From NCBI GenBank assembly GCA_017452785.1, contig JAFTLT010000021.1, positions 1 to 64,000 on the forward strand: a stretch of 64,000 nucleotides of DNA, written 5' to 3'. This DNA comes from Clostridia bacterium. Lineage in GTDB: Bacteria > Bacillota > Clostridia > Oscillospirales > Acutalibacteraceae. Of this stretch, positions 35,116-44,119 are shown in pieces (within the stretch, counting starts at the first letter, position 1; the number at the start of each line of letters is the position of its first letter). Made by a program: the position numbers and the translations under genes. The notes beneath the pieces were generated by a model. It saw only the letters and a list, made by a program, of their open reading frames with translations. It did not search any database and was not told the DNA's origin.

Positions 35116-36462
35116 ATGAGCAAAAGAGTTGGAGATGTGCTCACAGCTGTCAGACGGGGTCGTGGCGGTGTAAGTGTATCACACAACAAAAACACTGCTG
35201 AAATGCCCGTTGAGAGAATGCCCGTACCTGAAAAGGTAGTTCTTTCAATGCAACAGCATATCGGTGTACCGTGTACTCCGCTTGTAAAGGTGGGTGACAC
35301 TGTTGCCGTAGGACAAAAAATAGGTGACAGTGATAAATATGTGTCTGCGCCTATTCATGCCACAATATCCGGTAAGGTTACTGCAGTGGGTGACATAAAG
35401 CTTGCTAACGGTATAATTACAAAGGGTGTCACAATTGAAAGTGACGGTGAGATGAGAGAATATGAGGGCATAAAGCCGCCTGTTATCACTAATAAGCAGG
35501 AGCTTTGTGCAGCAGTGAGAGAATCAGGTCTTGTAGGTCTTGGCGGTGCAGGCTTCCCCTCACATGTCAAGCTCAATATTCCTGAGGATAAAGAAATTGA
35601 CACACTTATTGTCAATGCCGCTGAATGTGAGCCTTATATTACTGTTGACTATCGTGAATGCATAGAAAATGCAGAGAATGTGCTCAAGGGTGTTGAGCTT
35701 TTGCGTGATATTCTCGGCTTTAAGCAGGTTATTATTGCAATTGAAGACAATAAGCCCAAGGTTTTTGAAATAATGAAAGAAATTGCTGACAGAGACAATG
35801 AAGCAGGTGACACCATAAAGCTTATGACTCTTCGCTCAAGATATCCTCAGGGTGCTGAAAAGATGATGGTGCTTTCTGCTACGGGCAGAAAGGTGCCCCC
35901 CGGAAAGCTCCCCGCAGATGTAGGCTGTGTTGTTATCAATGTTGCCTCCGTTGCTTTTATTGCAAGATATGCAGAAACAGGCAAGCCTCTTGTCAGCCGT
36001 TCAATAACTGTTGACGGCTCAGCAATCAGAGAGCCCAAAAACCTTCGTGTACCTATCGGTACCAACATCGGTGATATTATTGACTATTGCGGCGGCTTTA
36101 AGTCAGAGCCCAGAAAGATTATTTCAGGCGGCCCGATGATGGGCATTGCAATCTGTGACACTGATGCACCTATCTGTAAGCAGAATAATGCGCTTCTTGC
36201 CTTTGAGGATAAAAAAGACCTTGTCAAAAAAGAGAGAGACTGCATCCGCTGCGGAAGATGCGTTGATGTTTGCCCCATGAGTCTTATGCCTACTCTTATT
36301 GAGCGCTTTGCAAGAGTGAAGGATGCGGACAGATTAAAGTCAATTGGAGTGAATGTCTGCATGGAATGCGGCAGCTGCTCATATGCCTGCCCCTCAGGCA
36401 GACCACTTGTTCAGTATATGAGACTTGCCAAGCAGGTGCTCAGAGAGGAGAGTGCAAAATAA
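35116..36462 (+). CDS. rnfC: Rnf complex subunit C
   Basis: A 448-residue peripheral subunit carrying the NADH/FMN site and two [4Fe-4S] clusters. The N-terminus contains PVPEKVVLSMQQHIG; the nucleotide loop is GLVGLGGAGFPSHVKL (about residue 137) and SRYPQGAEKMM follows near 240. Cluster motifs are CIRCGRCVDVCP and CMECGSCSYACP near the C-terminus. GGGGTTG precedes the ATG. Its stop overlaps rnfD by one base. It exchanges electrons between NAD and the membrane part of Rnf. Confidence 0.96.
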   Translation: MSKRVGDVLTAVRRGRGGVSVSHNKNTAEMPVERMPVPEKVVLSMQQHIGVPCTPLVKVGDTVAVGQKIGDSDKYVSAPIHATISGKVTAVGDIKLANGIITKGVTIESDGEMREYEGIKPPVITNKQELCAAVRESGLVGLGGAGFPSHVKLNIPEDKEIDTLIVNAAECEPYITVDYRECIENAENVLKGVELLRDILGFKQVIIAIEDNKPKVFEIMKEIADRDNEAGDTIKLMTLRSRYPQGAEKMMVLSATGRKVPPGKLPADVGCVVINVASVAFIARYAETGKPLVSRSITVDGSAIREPKNLRVPIGTNIGDIIDYCGGFKSEPRKIISGGPMMGIAICDTDAPICKQNNALLAFEDKKDLVKKERDCIRCGRCVDVCPMSLMPTLIERFARVKDADRLKSIGVNVCMECGSCSYACPSGRPLVQYMRLAKQVLREESAK

Positions 36463-37466
36463 TGGCAAAAAAATTAACCGTAAGCGCATCGCCTCATGTG
36501 CGCTCAAATGAAACAACAACAGGCATTATGCTTGATGTTATAATTGCTCTTATGCCGGCTCTTGTGATGAGCGTTGTCTATTTCGGTCTGAGAGCACTGA
36601 CACTGACGGTGGTTTGTGTCTGCTCAAGTGTTATATTCGAGGCTCTTTCAAGAAAAATTATGAAACGCCCCAACACAGTCGGCGACCTGAGTGCGGTGGT
36701 AACAGGCATTATTCTTGCCTTTAACCTTCCTGCTTCAATGCCTTTGTGGATGGCAGCTATAGGCTCACTCGTTGCAATTGTTGTGGTTAAGCAGATGTTC
36801 GGCGGTATCGGACAGAATTTCGTTAACCCTGCAATGACAGCAAGAATCATTCTTATGACATCATTCCCGACAGCTATGGCAAAATGGATTGTGCCCTTCC
36901 AGAGCGCATGGCACCCCGATGCTGTTACGGCTGCAACTCCCATGGCAGTGCTTTCCTCTGTGCAGGGTGGCGATGTTGCTGCAGTGGGTGATGCACTTCC
37001 TTCACTTACTCAGATGCTTCTGGGTGCTCACGGCGGTTCAATGGGCGAAGTGTGCTCGCTTGCTCTTATCTGCGGCGGACTCTATCTCATGCTCAGAAAG
37101 GTTATTTCACCTGTTATTCCCTTCACCTTTATCGGTACTGTTGCAGTTATAATGCTCTTTGCAGGCTCCTTTAACCTTGAGTTTGTTGCTTATCAGCTTT
37201 TAGGCGGCGGTCTTATGCTCGGTGCATTCTTTATGGCAACTGACTATTCAACATCACCGATTAATAAAAAGGGCAAGATTATCTTCGGCATCGGCTGCGG
37301 ACTTATTACTTCTGTTATCCGTCTGTTCGGCTCACTTCCCGAAGGTGTATCCTTCTCAATTATCCTTATGAATATCCTTGTTCCTCATATTGAGAATATG
37401 ACAACTCCCAGACCTTTTGGTGAGGTTAAGGAGAAAAAGGCAAAGAAGGAGGTTTCCAAGGCATGA
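36462..37466 (+). CDS. rnfD: Rnf complex subunit D
   Basis: A 334-residue membrane subunit with eight to nine helices, related to NqrB. SASPHVRSNETTTGIMLDVI opens the family; the flavinylation site is the Thr in DAVTAATPMA (about residue 155), matching the ApbE target pattern. MATDYSTSPINKKGK is conserved near the end. The ATG at 36462 overlaps the rnfC stop and has AGAGAGGAGAG upstream; earlier in-frame starts lie inside rnfC. Part of the ion-translocating module. Confidence 0.96.
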   Translation: MAKKLTVSASPHVRSNETTTGIMLDVIIALMPALVMSVVYFGLRALTLTVVCVCSSVIFEALSRKIMKRPNTVGDLSAVVTGIILAFNLPASMPLWMAAIGSLVAIVVVKQMFGGIGQNFVNPAMTARIILMTSFPTAMAKWIVPFQSAWHPDAVTAATPMAVLSSVQGGDVAAVGDALPSLTQMLLGAHGGSMGEVCSLALICGGLYLMLRKVISPVIPFTFIGTVAVIMLFAGSFNLEFVAYQLLGGGLMLGAFFMATDYSTSPINKKGKIIFGIGCGLITSVIRLFGSLPEGVSFSIILMNILVPHIENMTTPRPFGEVKEKKAKKEVSKA

Positions 37467-38032
37467 AAAAGTTAAATCCGAAGGAAGTCCTTATTCCTAC
37501 AGTTGCACTTCTTCTTATCTGTCTTATATCAACCACACTTCTTGCTGTAACAAACAGCATTACACAGGAAAAGATTGCTCTTAATGCGGTTGAAACTGAA
37601 AAAGCAAGCCGTATGCTCGTTCTTCCTCAGGGTACACAATACGACGAAGTTACTACTCTTGAAAACGGCATCACTTATTGCATAGGCTATAATGATATCG
37701 GTGAAGAGGTGGGCTTAGTGTTTACCTCCGATGCTAAGGGCTATGGCGGCACGGTATCGGTAATGGTAGGTATCGACAGTGATGATGGCACAATCACCGG
37801 TGTTGAAATTCTCTCTCACAGTGAAACTCCCGGTCTTGGAGCAAACGCTGTCAAGCCCGATTTCAAGGCTCGCTTTATTGGCAAAGCAGGAGCACTCACC
37901 GTTGATAAAAACTCGAATGACGGTCAGAACGTTCAGGCAATCACTGCCGCAACAATAACATCAAAGGCTGTTACATCAGCAGTCAATGCAGTCACAGCGG
38001 CATATGCAGAAATTACAGGAGGTGCGAAATAA
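37463..38032 (+). CDS. rnfG: Rnf complex subunit G
   Basis: A 189-residue flavoprotein anchored by one N-terminal helix (about 10-32). The covalent FMN site is the threonine in ITAATITSKAV near residue 168, in the ApbE-recognised pattern. HSETPGLGANA is another family hallmark. Starts with an ATGA overlap with rnfD; AAGGAGG is just upstream. Electron carrier on the outer face of the membrane. Confidence 0.95.
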   Translation: MKKLNPKEVLIPTVALLLICLISTTLLAVTNSITQEKIALNAVETEKASRMLVLPQGTQYDEVTTLENGITYCIGYNDIGEEVGLVFTSDAKGYGGTVSVMVGIDSDDGTITGVEILSHSETPGLGANAVKPDFKARFIGKAGALTVDKNSNDGQNVQAITAATITSKAVTSAVNAVTAAYAEITGGAK

Positions 38033-38724
38033 TGGCTGAAAAGAAATCCTTAGGCAAAGAGCTGACAAAAGGCATTATAGCCGAAAACCCTGTTCTTCGT
38101 CTTGTGCTTGGCACCTGTCCCACCCTTGCAACCACAACATCAGTTGAAAGTGCAATCGGTATGGGTCTTGCCGCTTCGGTAGTTCTTATTTGTTCAAATA
38201 TGGCTATTTCCGCCCTTCGTAAGGTTATTCCCGACAAGGTCAGAATTCCTGCCTACATTGTTATCATCGCTTCTTTTGTTACAATAGTGCAGATGGTTGT
38301 CAAAGCCTTCCTGCCTTCACTCGATGAGCAGCTTGGCGTTTATCTTCCCCTTATAGTTGTTAACTGCATTATCCTAGGCAGAGCTGAGGCATTTGCAAGC
38401 AAAAATCCCGTTCTTGCTTCGGCAGTTGACGGTCTTGGAATGGGTATAGGCTTCACTGCAGCACTTTTCCTTATGGGCAGTGTGCGTGAAATATTCGGTG
38501 CAGGAACCTTCCTTGGCAACAGTGTGCCCTTCCTTTCAGAAAACCCCATGCTTATATTTATTCTTCCTCCCGGTGGTTTCTTTGTTTTCGGTGTGCTTAT
38601 GGCCGCTGTTAACAGACTTGCCGAAAGCAAAGGTAAGAAAAAAGCTGAGCTTCGTGGCTGTGAGGCTTGTCCCATGGCTAAGAGCTGTGCTCTCAACAAA
38701 AAAGAGGAGGTGGCTCAGTCATGA
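38032..38724 (+). CDS. rnfE: Rnf complex subunit E
   Basis: A 230-residue membrane protein with six helices. KGIIAENPVLRLVLGTCPTLATTTSVE is diagnostic of RnfE/NqrD; IVVNCIILGRAEAFASKNPV follows near 110. A cysteine-rich tail (GCEACPMAKSC) is present. It pairs with RnfA to form the membrane core, which binds a [2Fe-2S] cluster in characterised complexes. The start overlaps the rnfG stop by one base. Confidence 0.96.
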   Translation: MAEKKSLGKELTKGIIAENPVLRLVLGTCPTLATTTSVESAIGMGLAASVVLICSNMAISALRKVIPDKVRIPAYIVIIASFVTIVQMVVKAFLPSLDEQLGVYLPLIVVNCIILGRAEAFASKNPVLASAVDGLGMGIGFTAALFLMGSVREIFGAGTFLGNSVPFLSENPMLIFILPPGGFFVFGVLMAAVNRLAESKGKKKAELRGCEACPMAKSCALNKKEEVAQS

Positions 38725-39314
38725 CAAAAGAACTCATTTCAATTCTTTTAACGGCTATCCTCACTCAGAACTTCGTGCTTGCTAAGTTCCTTGGCATTTG
38801 TCCCTTCCTCGGTGTTTCTAAAAAGCTTAACACTGCCGTTGGTATGAGTGCTGCAGTTATATTTGTTATGGCTCTTTCAACAGCTGTAACTTATCCCATC
38901 AACAAGTTCTTGCTTGTAAAGTTTGACCTGGAATATCTGCAGACTATCGTCTTTATTCTCGTTATCGCTGCACTTGTTCAGCTGGTTGAAATTATCCTTA
39001 AGAAGTATATACCTGCTCTTTATAATGCGCTCGGTATTTATCTTCCACTTATCACAACAAACTGTGCTGTTCTCGGTGTTGTTATTCTTAATGTTGATAA
39101 CGGCTACAATTTCGCTCAGTCAATGTTCAGCTCTGTTGGCGGCGGTCTCGGCTTTATGCTTGCAATGGTTATGTTTGCAGGTGTCAGAGAGAGACTTGAC
39201 AGCTGTGAGGTGCCTAAATTTATGCAGGGTCTTCCCATTACCCTTGTGGCAGCATCTCTCGTTTCCGTATCCTTCCTGGGCTTTACAGGCATTGTTGAAA
39301 ACATATTCGGTTAA
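38721..39314 (+). CDS. rnfA: Rnf complex subunit A
   Basis: A 197-residue membrane protein with six helices and the RnfA/NqrE hallmark FVLAKFLGICPFLGVSKKL near residue 20 plus LITTNCAVLGVVIL near 110. The cysteines in these helices coordinate the core iron-sulfur cluster with RnfE in known complexes. ATGA overlap with rnfE. Normal length. Confidence 0.97.
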   Translation: MTKELISILLTAILTQNFVLAKFLGICPFLGVSKKLNTAVGMSAAVIFVMALSTAVTYPINKFLLVKFDLEYLQTIVFILVIAALVQLVEIILKKYIPALYNALGIYLPLITTNCAVLGVVILNVDNGYNFAQSMFSSVGGGLGFMLAMVMFAGVRERLDSCEVPKFMQGLPITLVAASLVSVSFLGFTGIVENIFG

Positions 39315-39326
39315 GGAGGCAATAAG

Positions 39327-40139
39327 ATGAGTTCAATTATTATAGCAGTAGTTATCGTTGCGGCTATCGGTCTTATCGCAGGCTTAGGTCTCGCAGTTGC
39401 TTCAATCTTTTTCGCAGTACCTGTAGACGAAACTGAGGTTGCAGTGCGTGAGTGCCTTCCCGGTGCAAACTGCGGTGCTTGCGGCTACACAGGCTGTGAC
39501 GGCTATGCAGGTGCTCTTGCAAAAGGCGAAACAAAAGAATGTAATCTCTGCATTCCCGGCGGCAATGATACAGCTCAGGCAATTGCAGGCATACTTGGTC
39601 TTTCAGCAGGCGAAATCGTGCCTCAGGTTGCGGCAGTTATGTGTCAGGGCAACAATATGAATGTTGAAGAAAAGCTGGAATACAGCGGTGTTAAATCATG
39701 CAAAATTGCAACACAGCTTTTCGGTGGCCCTAAAAACTGCGTTCACGGCTGCATCGGATTTGGCGATTGCGTTGAGGTTTGCCCCTATGAAGCTATCTTT
39801 ATCTGTGACGGCGTTGCTAGAATTAATCCTGACAAGTGCCGTGCATGTAAGATGTGTATAAAAACCTGTCCGAGACAACTGATTGACCTTTTCCCCTTAG
39901 ATGTGGCAAAAGCAGCAGTTCTGTGTAAAAACCACGATAAAGGTGCTCAGACAAGAAAGCAGTGTAAGGCAGGCTGCATCGGCTGCATGAAGTGCGTAAA
40001 GGCTTGCCCTGCCGAGGCAGTAAAGGTTGAAAACTTCTGTGCAAAGGTTGACTATGATAAGTGCATAGGCTGTGGCGAATGCCATGCTGCTTGCCCCGTA
40101 GGCTGCATAGATATTTTTGAAATAAAAAAGCATTTCTGA
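39327..40139 (+). CDS. rnfB: Rnf complex subunit B (ferredoxin-interacting iron-sulfur protein)
   Basis: A 270-residue subunit. N-terminal membrane helix (about 2-26), then an Fe-S domain CLPGANCGACGYTGCDGYA, then clusters from GCIGFGDCVEVCP, CRACKMCIKTCP, CKAGCIGCMKCVKACP and KCIGCGECHAACP. It receives electrons from reduced ferredoxin and passes them inward. AAGGAGGC precedes the ATG. Last gene of the operon, followed by a terminator. Confidence 0.96.
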   Translation: MSSIIIAVVIVAAIGLIAGLGLAVASIFFAVPVDETEVAVRECLPGANCGACGYTGCDGYAGALAKGETKECNLCIPGGNDTAQAIAGILGLSAGEIVPQVAAVMCQGNNMNVEEKLEYSGVKSCKIATQLFGGPKNCVHGCIGFGDCVEVCPYEAIFICDGVARINPDKCRACKMCIKTCPRQLIDLFPLDVAKAAVLCKNHDKGAQTRKQCKAGCIGCMKCVKACPAEAVKVENFCAKVDYDKCIGCGECHAACPVGCIDIFEIKKHF

Positions 40140-40157
40140 TATATAATATAACAGTTT

Positions 40158-40192
40158 CAGCGGCGTAGCAATGCTATGCCGCTGATTTTTTG
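40158..40192 (+). terminator. Terminator of the rnf operon
   Basis: TCAGCGGCGTAGC pairs with GCTATGCCGCTGA (one wobble), followed by TTTTTTG. Confidence 0.9.
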
Positions 40193-40340
40193 TCAAAATG
40201 CCACTGTAAAGACTTTTTGCTGTTTCGGTGTGTTCTATCTTTATAAAAATATTAAAGGTCAATTATGAGCTTTTTAGGGTTGTTTCTTTAATGTTCGGTT
40301 TGAAGTATATGCTGAAAGCTGTTTATGACAAAAAATAAAA

Positions 40341-40372
40341 CTCCTTCCCGGTTGCCGATGGGAAGGAGTAAT
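40341..40372 (-). terminator. Terminator of the lysozyme-like gene
   Basis: ACTCCTTCCC and GGGAAGGAGT form a perfect 10-bp stem. On the minus strand a TTTTATTTTTT run follows. Confidence 0.85.
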
Positions 40373-40375
40373 TTT

Positions 40376-41914
40376 TTATCTGGCTATTCTGACCAGTCTG
40401 ATGTTTGAGCCTTCGCTGTAAACATTGTGGTCACCTGCATCTAAGTAGGTTGACACTCTGAAAAGATAAATCTTACCTGCTTCAAGACCTGTTACAGTGC
40501 CTTCGCAGACATTGTTGTCCTTAATAACAACACTCTTTTTAAAGGTTTTTCCGCCATTGTCAGAAACATAAATAGCATATCCTGTGGCTGCTTCCTCTTT
40601 TGTCCATGTGAGAGTAGCTGTGCCATCCTCTTTGCCGTCTATTGTTTTAACTGTAACTCTATTAGTCTGTGTTGCTGTTGTATAAGACTTGCTGATGCCT
40701 GACTTATACACTTTATCTTCATGGGTGATGTAAGCCTTGATTGCAAATTTATACTGTGTTGCAGGCTCAAGGTTTATCACTTGACAAACAGTACCCTCAA
40801 GAGTTTTGAGCAGCTTCCATTCGTTGTTGACTCTCATATAGAGATAGTATCCGTCAACACCCTCATAAGCATCCCATTTAAGAGTGATTGAGGTGTTGGT
40901 GCGATCACTGACCTTTAAATTGGTCATAGGGTAATCTGAAAAGTCTTTGTAAGTAATCTTATCAACCTTGCCTGTTGTTTTGTGACCGCAATCCTGACAT
41001 GTGAGTGAGCTTACACCCTCTTTAGTCAGTGTGGGGCTTTCAATTACCTTTTCGCTGTAATTATGAGTCAGACAGTCAATTGTGAAGGTAAGATAGTTAC
41101 TGTTTTTGCTGTTTTGAGTTGCACTGTTTATGGCTTTGACATAGGCACTGTAGAAGCCTGCGCCAAGATAGTCAGTGCTGATTTTTTGCTTAAGTGATGT
41201 GGTTGTGTAAATTTTTGCATTGCTCCAGTCATATTTGCCCGTTTTGGTGTTTTTCTGAGCAACATAAACCTTATAAACATCAGCATTCTTGCCACCTGAA
41301 GTCCACTTGAGAGTCAAGCTGGAGTCAAGGTCATAGGATGCCTTATCCTTTGCAAAGCTGAGTTCAGGCTTTGTGACTGTTTTGTTTCCGTAGGTTTTCC
41401 AATAGGTGTTTGAAGCTGCGCTGCCTCTCTGCTTTGCTCTTGTTGCTCTGTTGGCAGGAACTTCAAAATAATAGCACCAATAATATGCAGCATCATAAGC
41501 ACCGCCGGATGAGTTTGAAACATTTTTCAGATACTTATAAATGTGATTGTAACGGGAGCTTTTAAGCTCATGCTCAAGGAAATTCAGCTGTCCCTTGATT
41601 GAAAGGTAATTATATCCGTTTTTGCTGCAATAGTTTTTAAGGTTTGTAAGGCGAGAACCGTTCCACATGCAAAGTCCACCTGAAAGAAGGCCGTTGCTGT
41701 CACGGATAATGGTGCCTGATTTGAAATTGGATTCTTTTTCGATATTTGCCATAATGCCGCAGGCTGCTGCCGAGTTAAATCCAAGTTCTTTTGTGAGGTA
41801 CGAGAAAACTTCTGTTTTGTTGCTGGTACTTGCGTTAGCTGAGAGTGGAATAACTGTGAGTAGGGTAACAAGAGTCATCATTGTGAGAATAACTTTCATC
41901 ATAGCCTTTTTCAT
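40376..41914 (-). CDS. Secreted phage-tail-type lysozyme with Fn3 domains
   Basis: A 512-residue exported wall hydrolase. Signal peptide at 1-28 (two Lys, a Met/Leu/Thr core, ending ANA). Residues about 30-175 match phage tail lysozyme domains: VFSYLTKELGFNSAAACGIMANIEKESNF, with LCMWNGSRLTNLKNYC and YNHIYKYLKN. Two to three fibronectin-III-like domains follow (TNLKVSDRTNTSITLKWDA; NRVTVKTIDGKEDG), with a CQDCGH motif between. ATG at 41914 is chosen, AGAGGTG upstream. Likely peptidoglycan remodelling or lysis of other cells. The 5' leader is structured (see separate entry). Confidence 0.87.
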   Translation of the reverse strand: MKKAMMKVILTMMTLVTLLTVIPLSANASTSNKTEVFSYLTKELGFNSAAACGIMANIEKESNFKSGTIIRDSNGLLSGGLCMWNGSRLTNLKNYCSKNGYNYLSIKGQLNFLEHELKSSRYNHIYKYLKNVSNSSGGAYDAAYYWCYYFEVPANRATRAKQRGSAASNTYWKTYGNKTVTKPELSFAKDKASYDLDSSLTLKWTSGGKNADVYKVYVAQKNTKTGKYDWSNAKIYTTTSLKQKISTDYLGAGFYSAYVKAINSATQNSKNSNYLTFTIDCLTHNYSEKVIESPTLTKEGVSSLTCQDCGHKTTGKVDKITYKDFSDYPMTNLKVSDRTNTSITLKWDAYEGVDGYYLYMRVNNEWKLLKTLEGTVCQVINLEPATQYKFAIKAYITHEDKVYKSGISKSYTTATQTNRVTVKTIDGKEDGTATLTWTKEEAATGYAIYVSDNGGKTFKKSVVIKDNNVCEGTVTGLEAGKIYLFRVSTYLDAGDHNVYSEGSNIRLVRIAR

Positions 41915-41939
41915 ATTTATCACCTCTGATATTTTCTTT

Positions 41940-42010
41940 GTCGAAAAGCGTGGAAAATTGAATGAGCCGGATTATGAGTGTTTCTCGTGTTACTCATAAT
42001 ACTTTTCGAC
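41940..42010 (-). promoter_or_regulatory. Structured leader upstream of the lysozyme-like gene
   Basis: GTCGAAAAG (41940-41948) pairs perfectly with CTTTTCGAC (42002-42010), and inside it ATTATGAGT (41971-41979) pairs perfectly with ACTCATAAT (41992-42000). This leaves a 22-base strand opposite. It lies 25 bases before the gene's start. It matches no riboswitch I know. Confidence 0.45.
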
Positions 42011-42457
42011 ATCAGCACGTGACAACTTTGATAAAGAAAGAAGGACACACACTTTATATTTGCATAGACCTGTCATCGTAACACAATACTCTTTCTTTCT
42101 TAATTTTTTCTTTTCACAAATAAACGGTTACATGGGTGTTACGTCGGTCTCTGACCTTGCAGATGCATGTCATATCGTCGTCAGCGTTGCTTAAGGCGTT
42201 CTTTTTTTGAATGCCTTATTTACTCATTTCATATCGGCAACATCGGGTATTATATCTATTTATGACAAAATTGTCAAGTTTTATGCATTTTTGAGAGATT
42301 TTTACGGCTTTTTCAAAATGCAAAAAATGAATTTTAGAGTCGTTTTTTAGGTAAATGTTTATAAAATTCATTTTTGCGGCCCTCGTTTTTAGTGAAAAAC
42401 TACAAAAAAGCCAAAAACTACCGATTTTTACAGTTTTTAGGCAGTTTTGCACAAATG
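42011..42457. other. AT-rich intergenic region
   Basis: No gene was recognised. There are short pyrimidine/purine inverted repeats (AAAGAAAGA near 42033 and TCTTTCTTT near 42091), a GTAAC direct repeat near 42125-42142 and a T-rich hairpin near 42190-42220. Promoters for the lysozyme gene are probably here. Confidence 0.4.
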
Positions 42458-42500
42458 AAAGCTCTTAGTATTGTAGATTTTGTACAATACTAAGAGCTTT
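42458..42500 (-). terminator. Terminator of proS
   Basis: A perfect 18-bp inverted repeat (42458-42475 with 42483-42500), bounded by AAA and TTT, 15 bases past the proS stop. Confidence 0.85.
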
Positions 42501-42514
42501 TTAATAAATTCAGC

Positions 42515-43957
42515 TTAATATGCTTTACCCCAGTAAACTAAATGCTCTGCTTTTTCGCCGCAGCAAATGCATTTGTCGGATATTTCTTCCTGATTAAGGG
42601 GGATACAACGTGAGCCTACGCCGGTAATTTCCTTAACTTTGTCCTCACATTCCTCTTTTCCGCACCACATAGCCTTAATGAAGCCGTCACCCTTTTCATT
42701 AAGAGCAGCAGTGATTTCATCAAGAGTTGTGCAGGCATAGGTTCTCTTTTCTCTGTTTTCAAGAGCCTTGTTATAAATGCCGTCTCTTACTTCCTGAAGC
42801 TTAGCTGCAACAGTTTCTGCAAGAGTGTCAAGCTTAGCAACACTCTTTTCTCTGTTGTGACGGGTAACGATAACGCATTCACCGTTTTCAATGTCACGGG
42901 GGCCTACTTCGATACGTACGGGCACACCCTTCATTTCATATTCGGAGTATTTCCAACCTGCTGAGTTGTTGCTGTCGTCAACCTTTACACGGATGCCTGC
43001 CTTTTGAAGCTCTGCCTGAAGCTCTGCAGCCTTTTCGAGTACCCCCGGCTTATGCTGTGCAACGGGAATGATAACTGCCTGAATGGGAGCAACTGCAGGG
43101 GGGAGCACAAGCCCATTATTATCGCCGTGTGTCATAATGATAGCACCGATAAGTCTTGTTGTCATGCCCCATGAGGTCTGATGGGGATATTCGAGCTTGT
43201 TTTCCTTGCTCTGATACTGAATGCCGAAAGCTTTTGCAAAGCCGTCACCGAAATAGTGTGATGTGCCTGCCTGAAGAGCCTTGCCGTCATGCATAAGAGC
43301 TTCGATAGCATAAGTGGAAACTGCACCTGCGAACTTATCACTTTCAGTTTTCTTGCCCTTTACAACGGGAATGGCAAGGTACTGCTCACAGAAATCAGCA
43401 TAGACACCAAGCATCTTTTCTGTTTCGGTGATAGCTTCTTCGGCTGTTGCGTGAATCGTGTGGCCTTCCTGCCAGAGGAATTCTCGTGAGCGAAGGAAGG
43501 GACGGGTTGTCTTTTCCCAACGAACAACACTGACCCACTGGTTATAGAGCTTGGGAAGGTCTCTGTGTGAATGAATGATGTTAGCATAATGCTCACAGAA
43601 AAGAGTTTCTGATGTGGGGCGTACGCAAAGTCTTTCTTCAAGTTTTTCGCTGCCTCCGTGAGTTACCCATGCAACCTCAGGTGCAAAGCCCTCAACATGG
43701 TCTTTTTCCTTCTGAAGAAGTGATTCGGGTATAAACATGGGCATGCAAACATTTTCGTGACCTGTTTCCTTAAACATGCCGTCAAGAATTCTCTGAATGT
43801 TTTCCCATATTGCATAGCCGTAAGGGCGAATAACCATGCAGCCCTTTACGCTTGTATATTCAACGAGTTCGGCCTTTTTACAGATATCGGTGTACCACTT
43901 GGCAAAGTCTTCTTCCATGGAAGTGATATCTTCGACCATTTTTTTATCATTAGCCAT
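42515..43957 (-). CDS. proS: Prolyl-tRNA synthetase (short, archaeal/eukaryal type)
   Basis: A 480-residue class II synthetase charging tRNA-Pro. The length and sequence ([78 protein letters not shown]) match the short ProRS3-like class without the editing insert. GHTIHAT and [20 protein letters not shown] mark the active site. The C-terminus has four zinc-type cysteines (CGKEEC...CICCG). ATG at 43957 follows GAAAGGAC. No T-box was found; a duplicated promoter-like repeat lies upstream. Confidence 0.95.
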   Translation of the reverse strand: MANDKKMVEDITSMEEDFAKWYTDICKKAELVEYTSVKGCMVIRPYGYAIWENIQRILDGMFKETGHENVCMPMFIPESLLQKEKDHVEGFAPEVAWVTHGGSEKLEERLCVRPTSETLFCEHYANIIHSHRDLPKLYNQWVSVVRWEKTTRPFLRSREFLWQEGHTIHATAEEAITETEKMLGVYADFCEQYLAIPVVKGKKTESDKFAGAVSTYAIEALMHDGKALQAGTSHYFGDGFAKAFGIQYQSKENKLEYPHQTSWGMTTRLIGAIIMTHGDNNGLVLPPAVAPIQAVIIPVAQHKPGVLEKAAELQAELQKAGIRVKVDDSNNSAGWKYSEYEMKGVPVRIEVGPRDIENGECVIVTRHNREKSVAKLDTLAETVAAKLQEVRDGIYNKALENREKRTYACTTLDEITAALNEKGDGFIKAMWCGKEECEDKVKEITGVGSRCIPLNQEEISDKCICCGEKAEHLVYWGKAY

Positions 43958-43990
43958 AGTTCTATGTCCTTTCTTAATGATGCGAAAAAA

Positions 43991-44058
43991 CATATATATA
44001 ATAGTATAGGATTTTCGCTATTTTTGTGATGAAAAAATGCATATATATAATAGTATAG
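43991..44058 (-). promoter_or_regulatory. Duplicated promoter-like repeat before proS
   Basis: The 19-mer CATATATATAATAGTATAG occurs at 43991-44009 and again at 44040-44058, with similar flanks. Read on the minus strand each copy offers TATACT and TATTATA -10 candidates. Confidence 0.5.
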
Positions 44059-44079
44059 CAAATTTCCGCTTTTATCTCA

Positions 44080-44109
44080 TTCAACCCACAGCAGAAACTG
44101 TGGGTTGAA
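44080..44109 (-). terminator. Hairpin after ileS
   Basis: TTCAACCCACAG (44080-44091) and CTGTGGGTTGAA (44098-44109), perfect 12-bp stem 10 bases past the ileS stop; the following T run is weak. Confidence 0.6.
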
Positions 44110-44119
44110 TAGTTGGTTT

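Noticed and set aside
36366-36461. Longer rnfD start inside rnfC
   Set aside because: The upstream extension reads the rnfC iron-sulfur codons in another frame; the coupled ATG at 36462 fits the family.
42216-42452. 78-codon open frame on the minus strand in the lysozyme-proS gap
   Set aside because: No ribosome binding site, composition follows the AT-rich DNA, and it overlaps likely promoter/terminator sequence.
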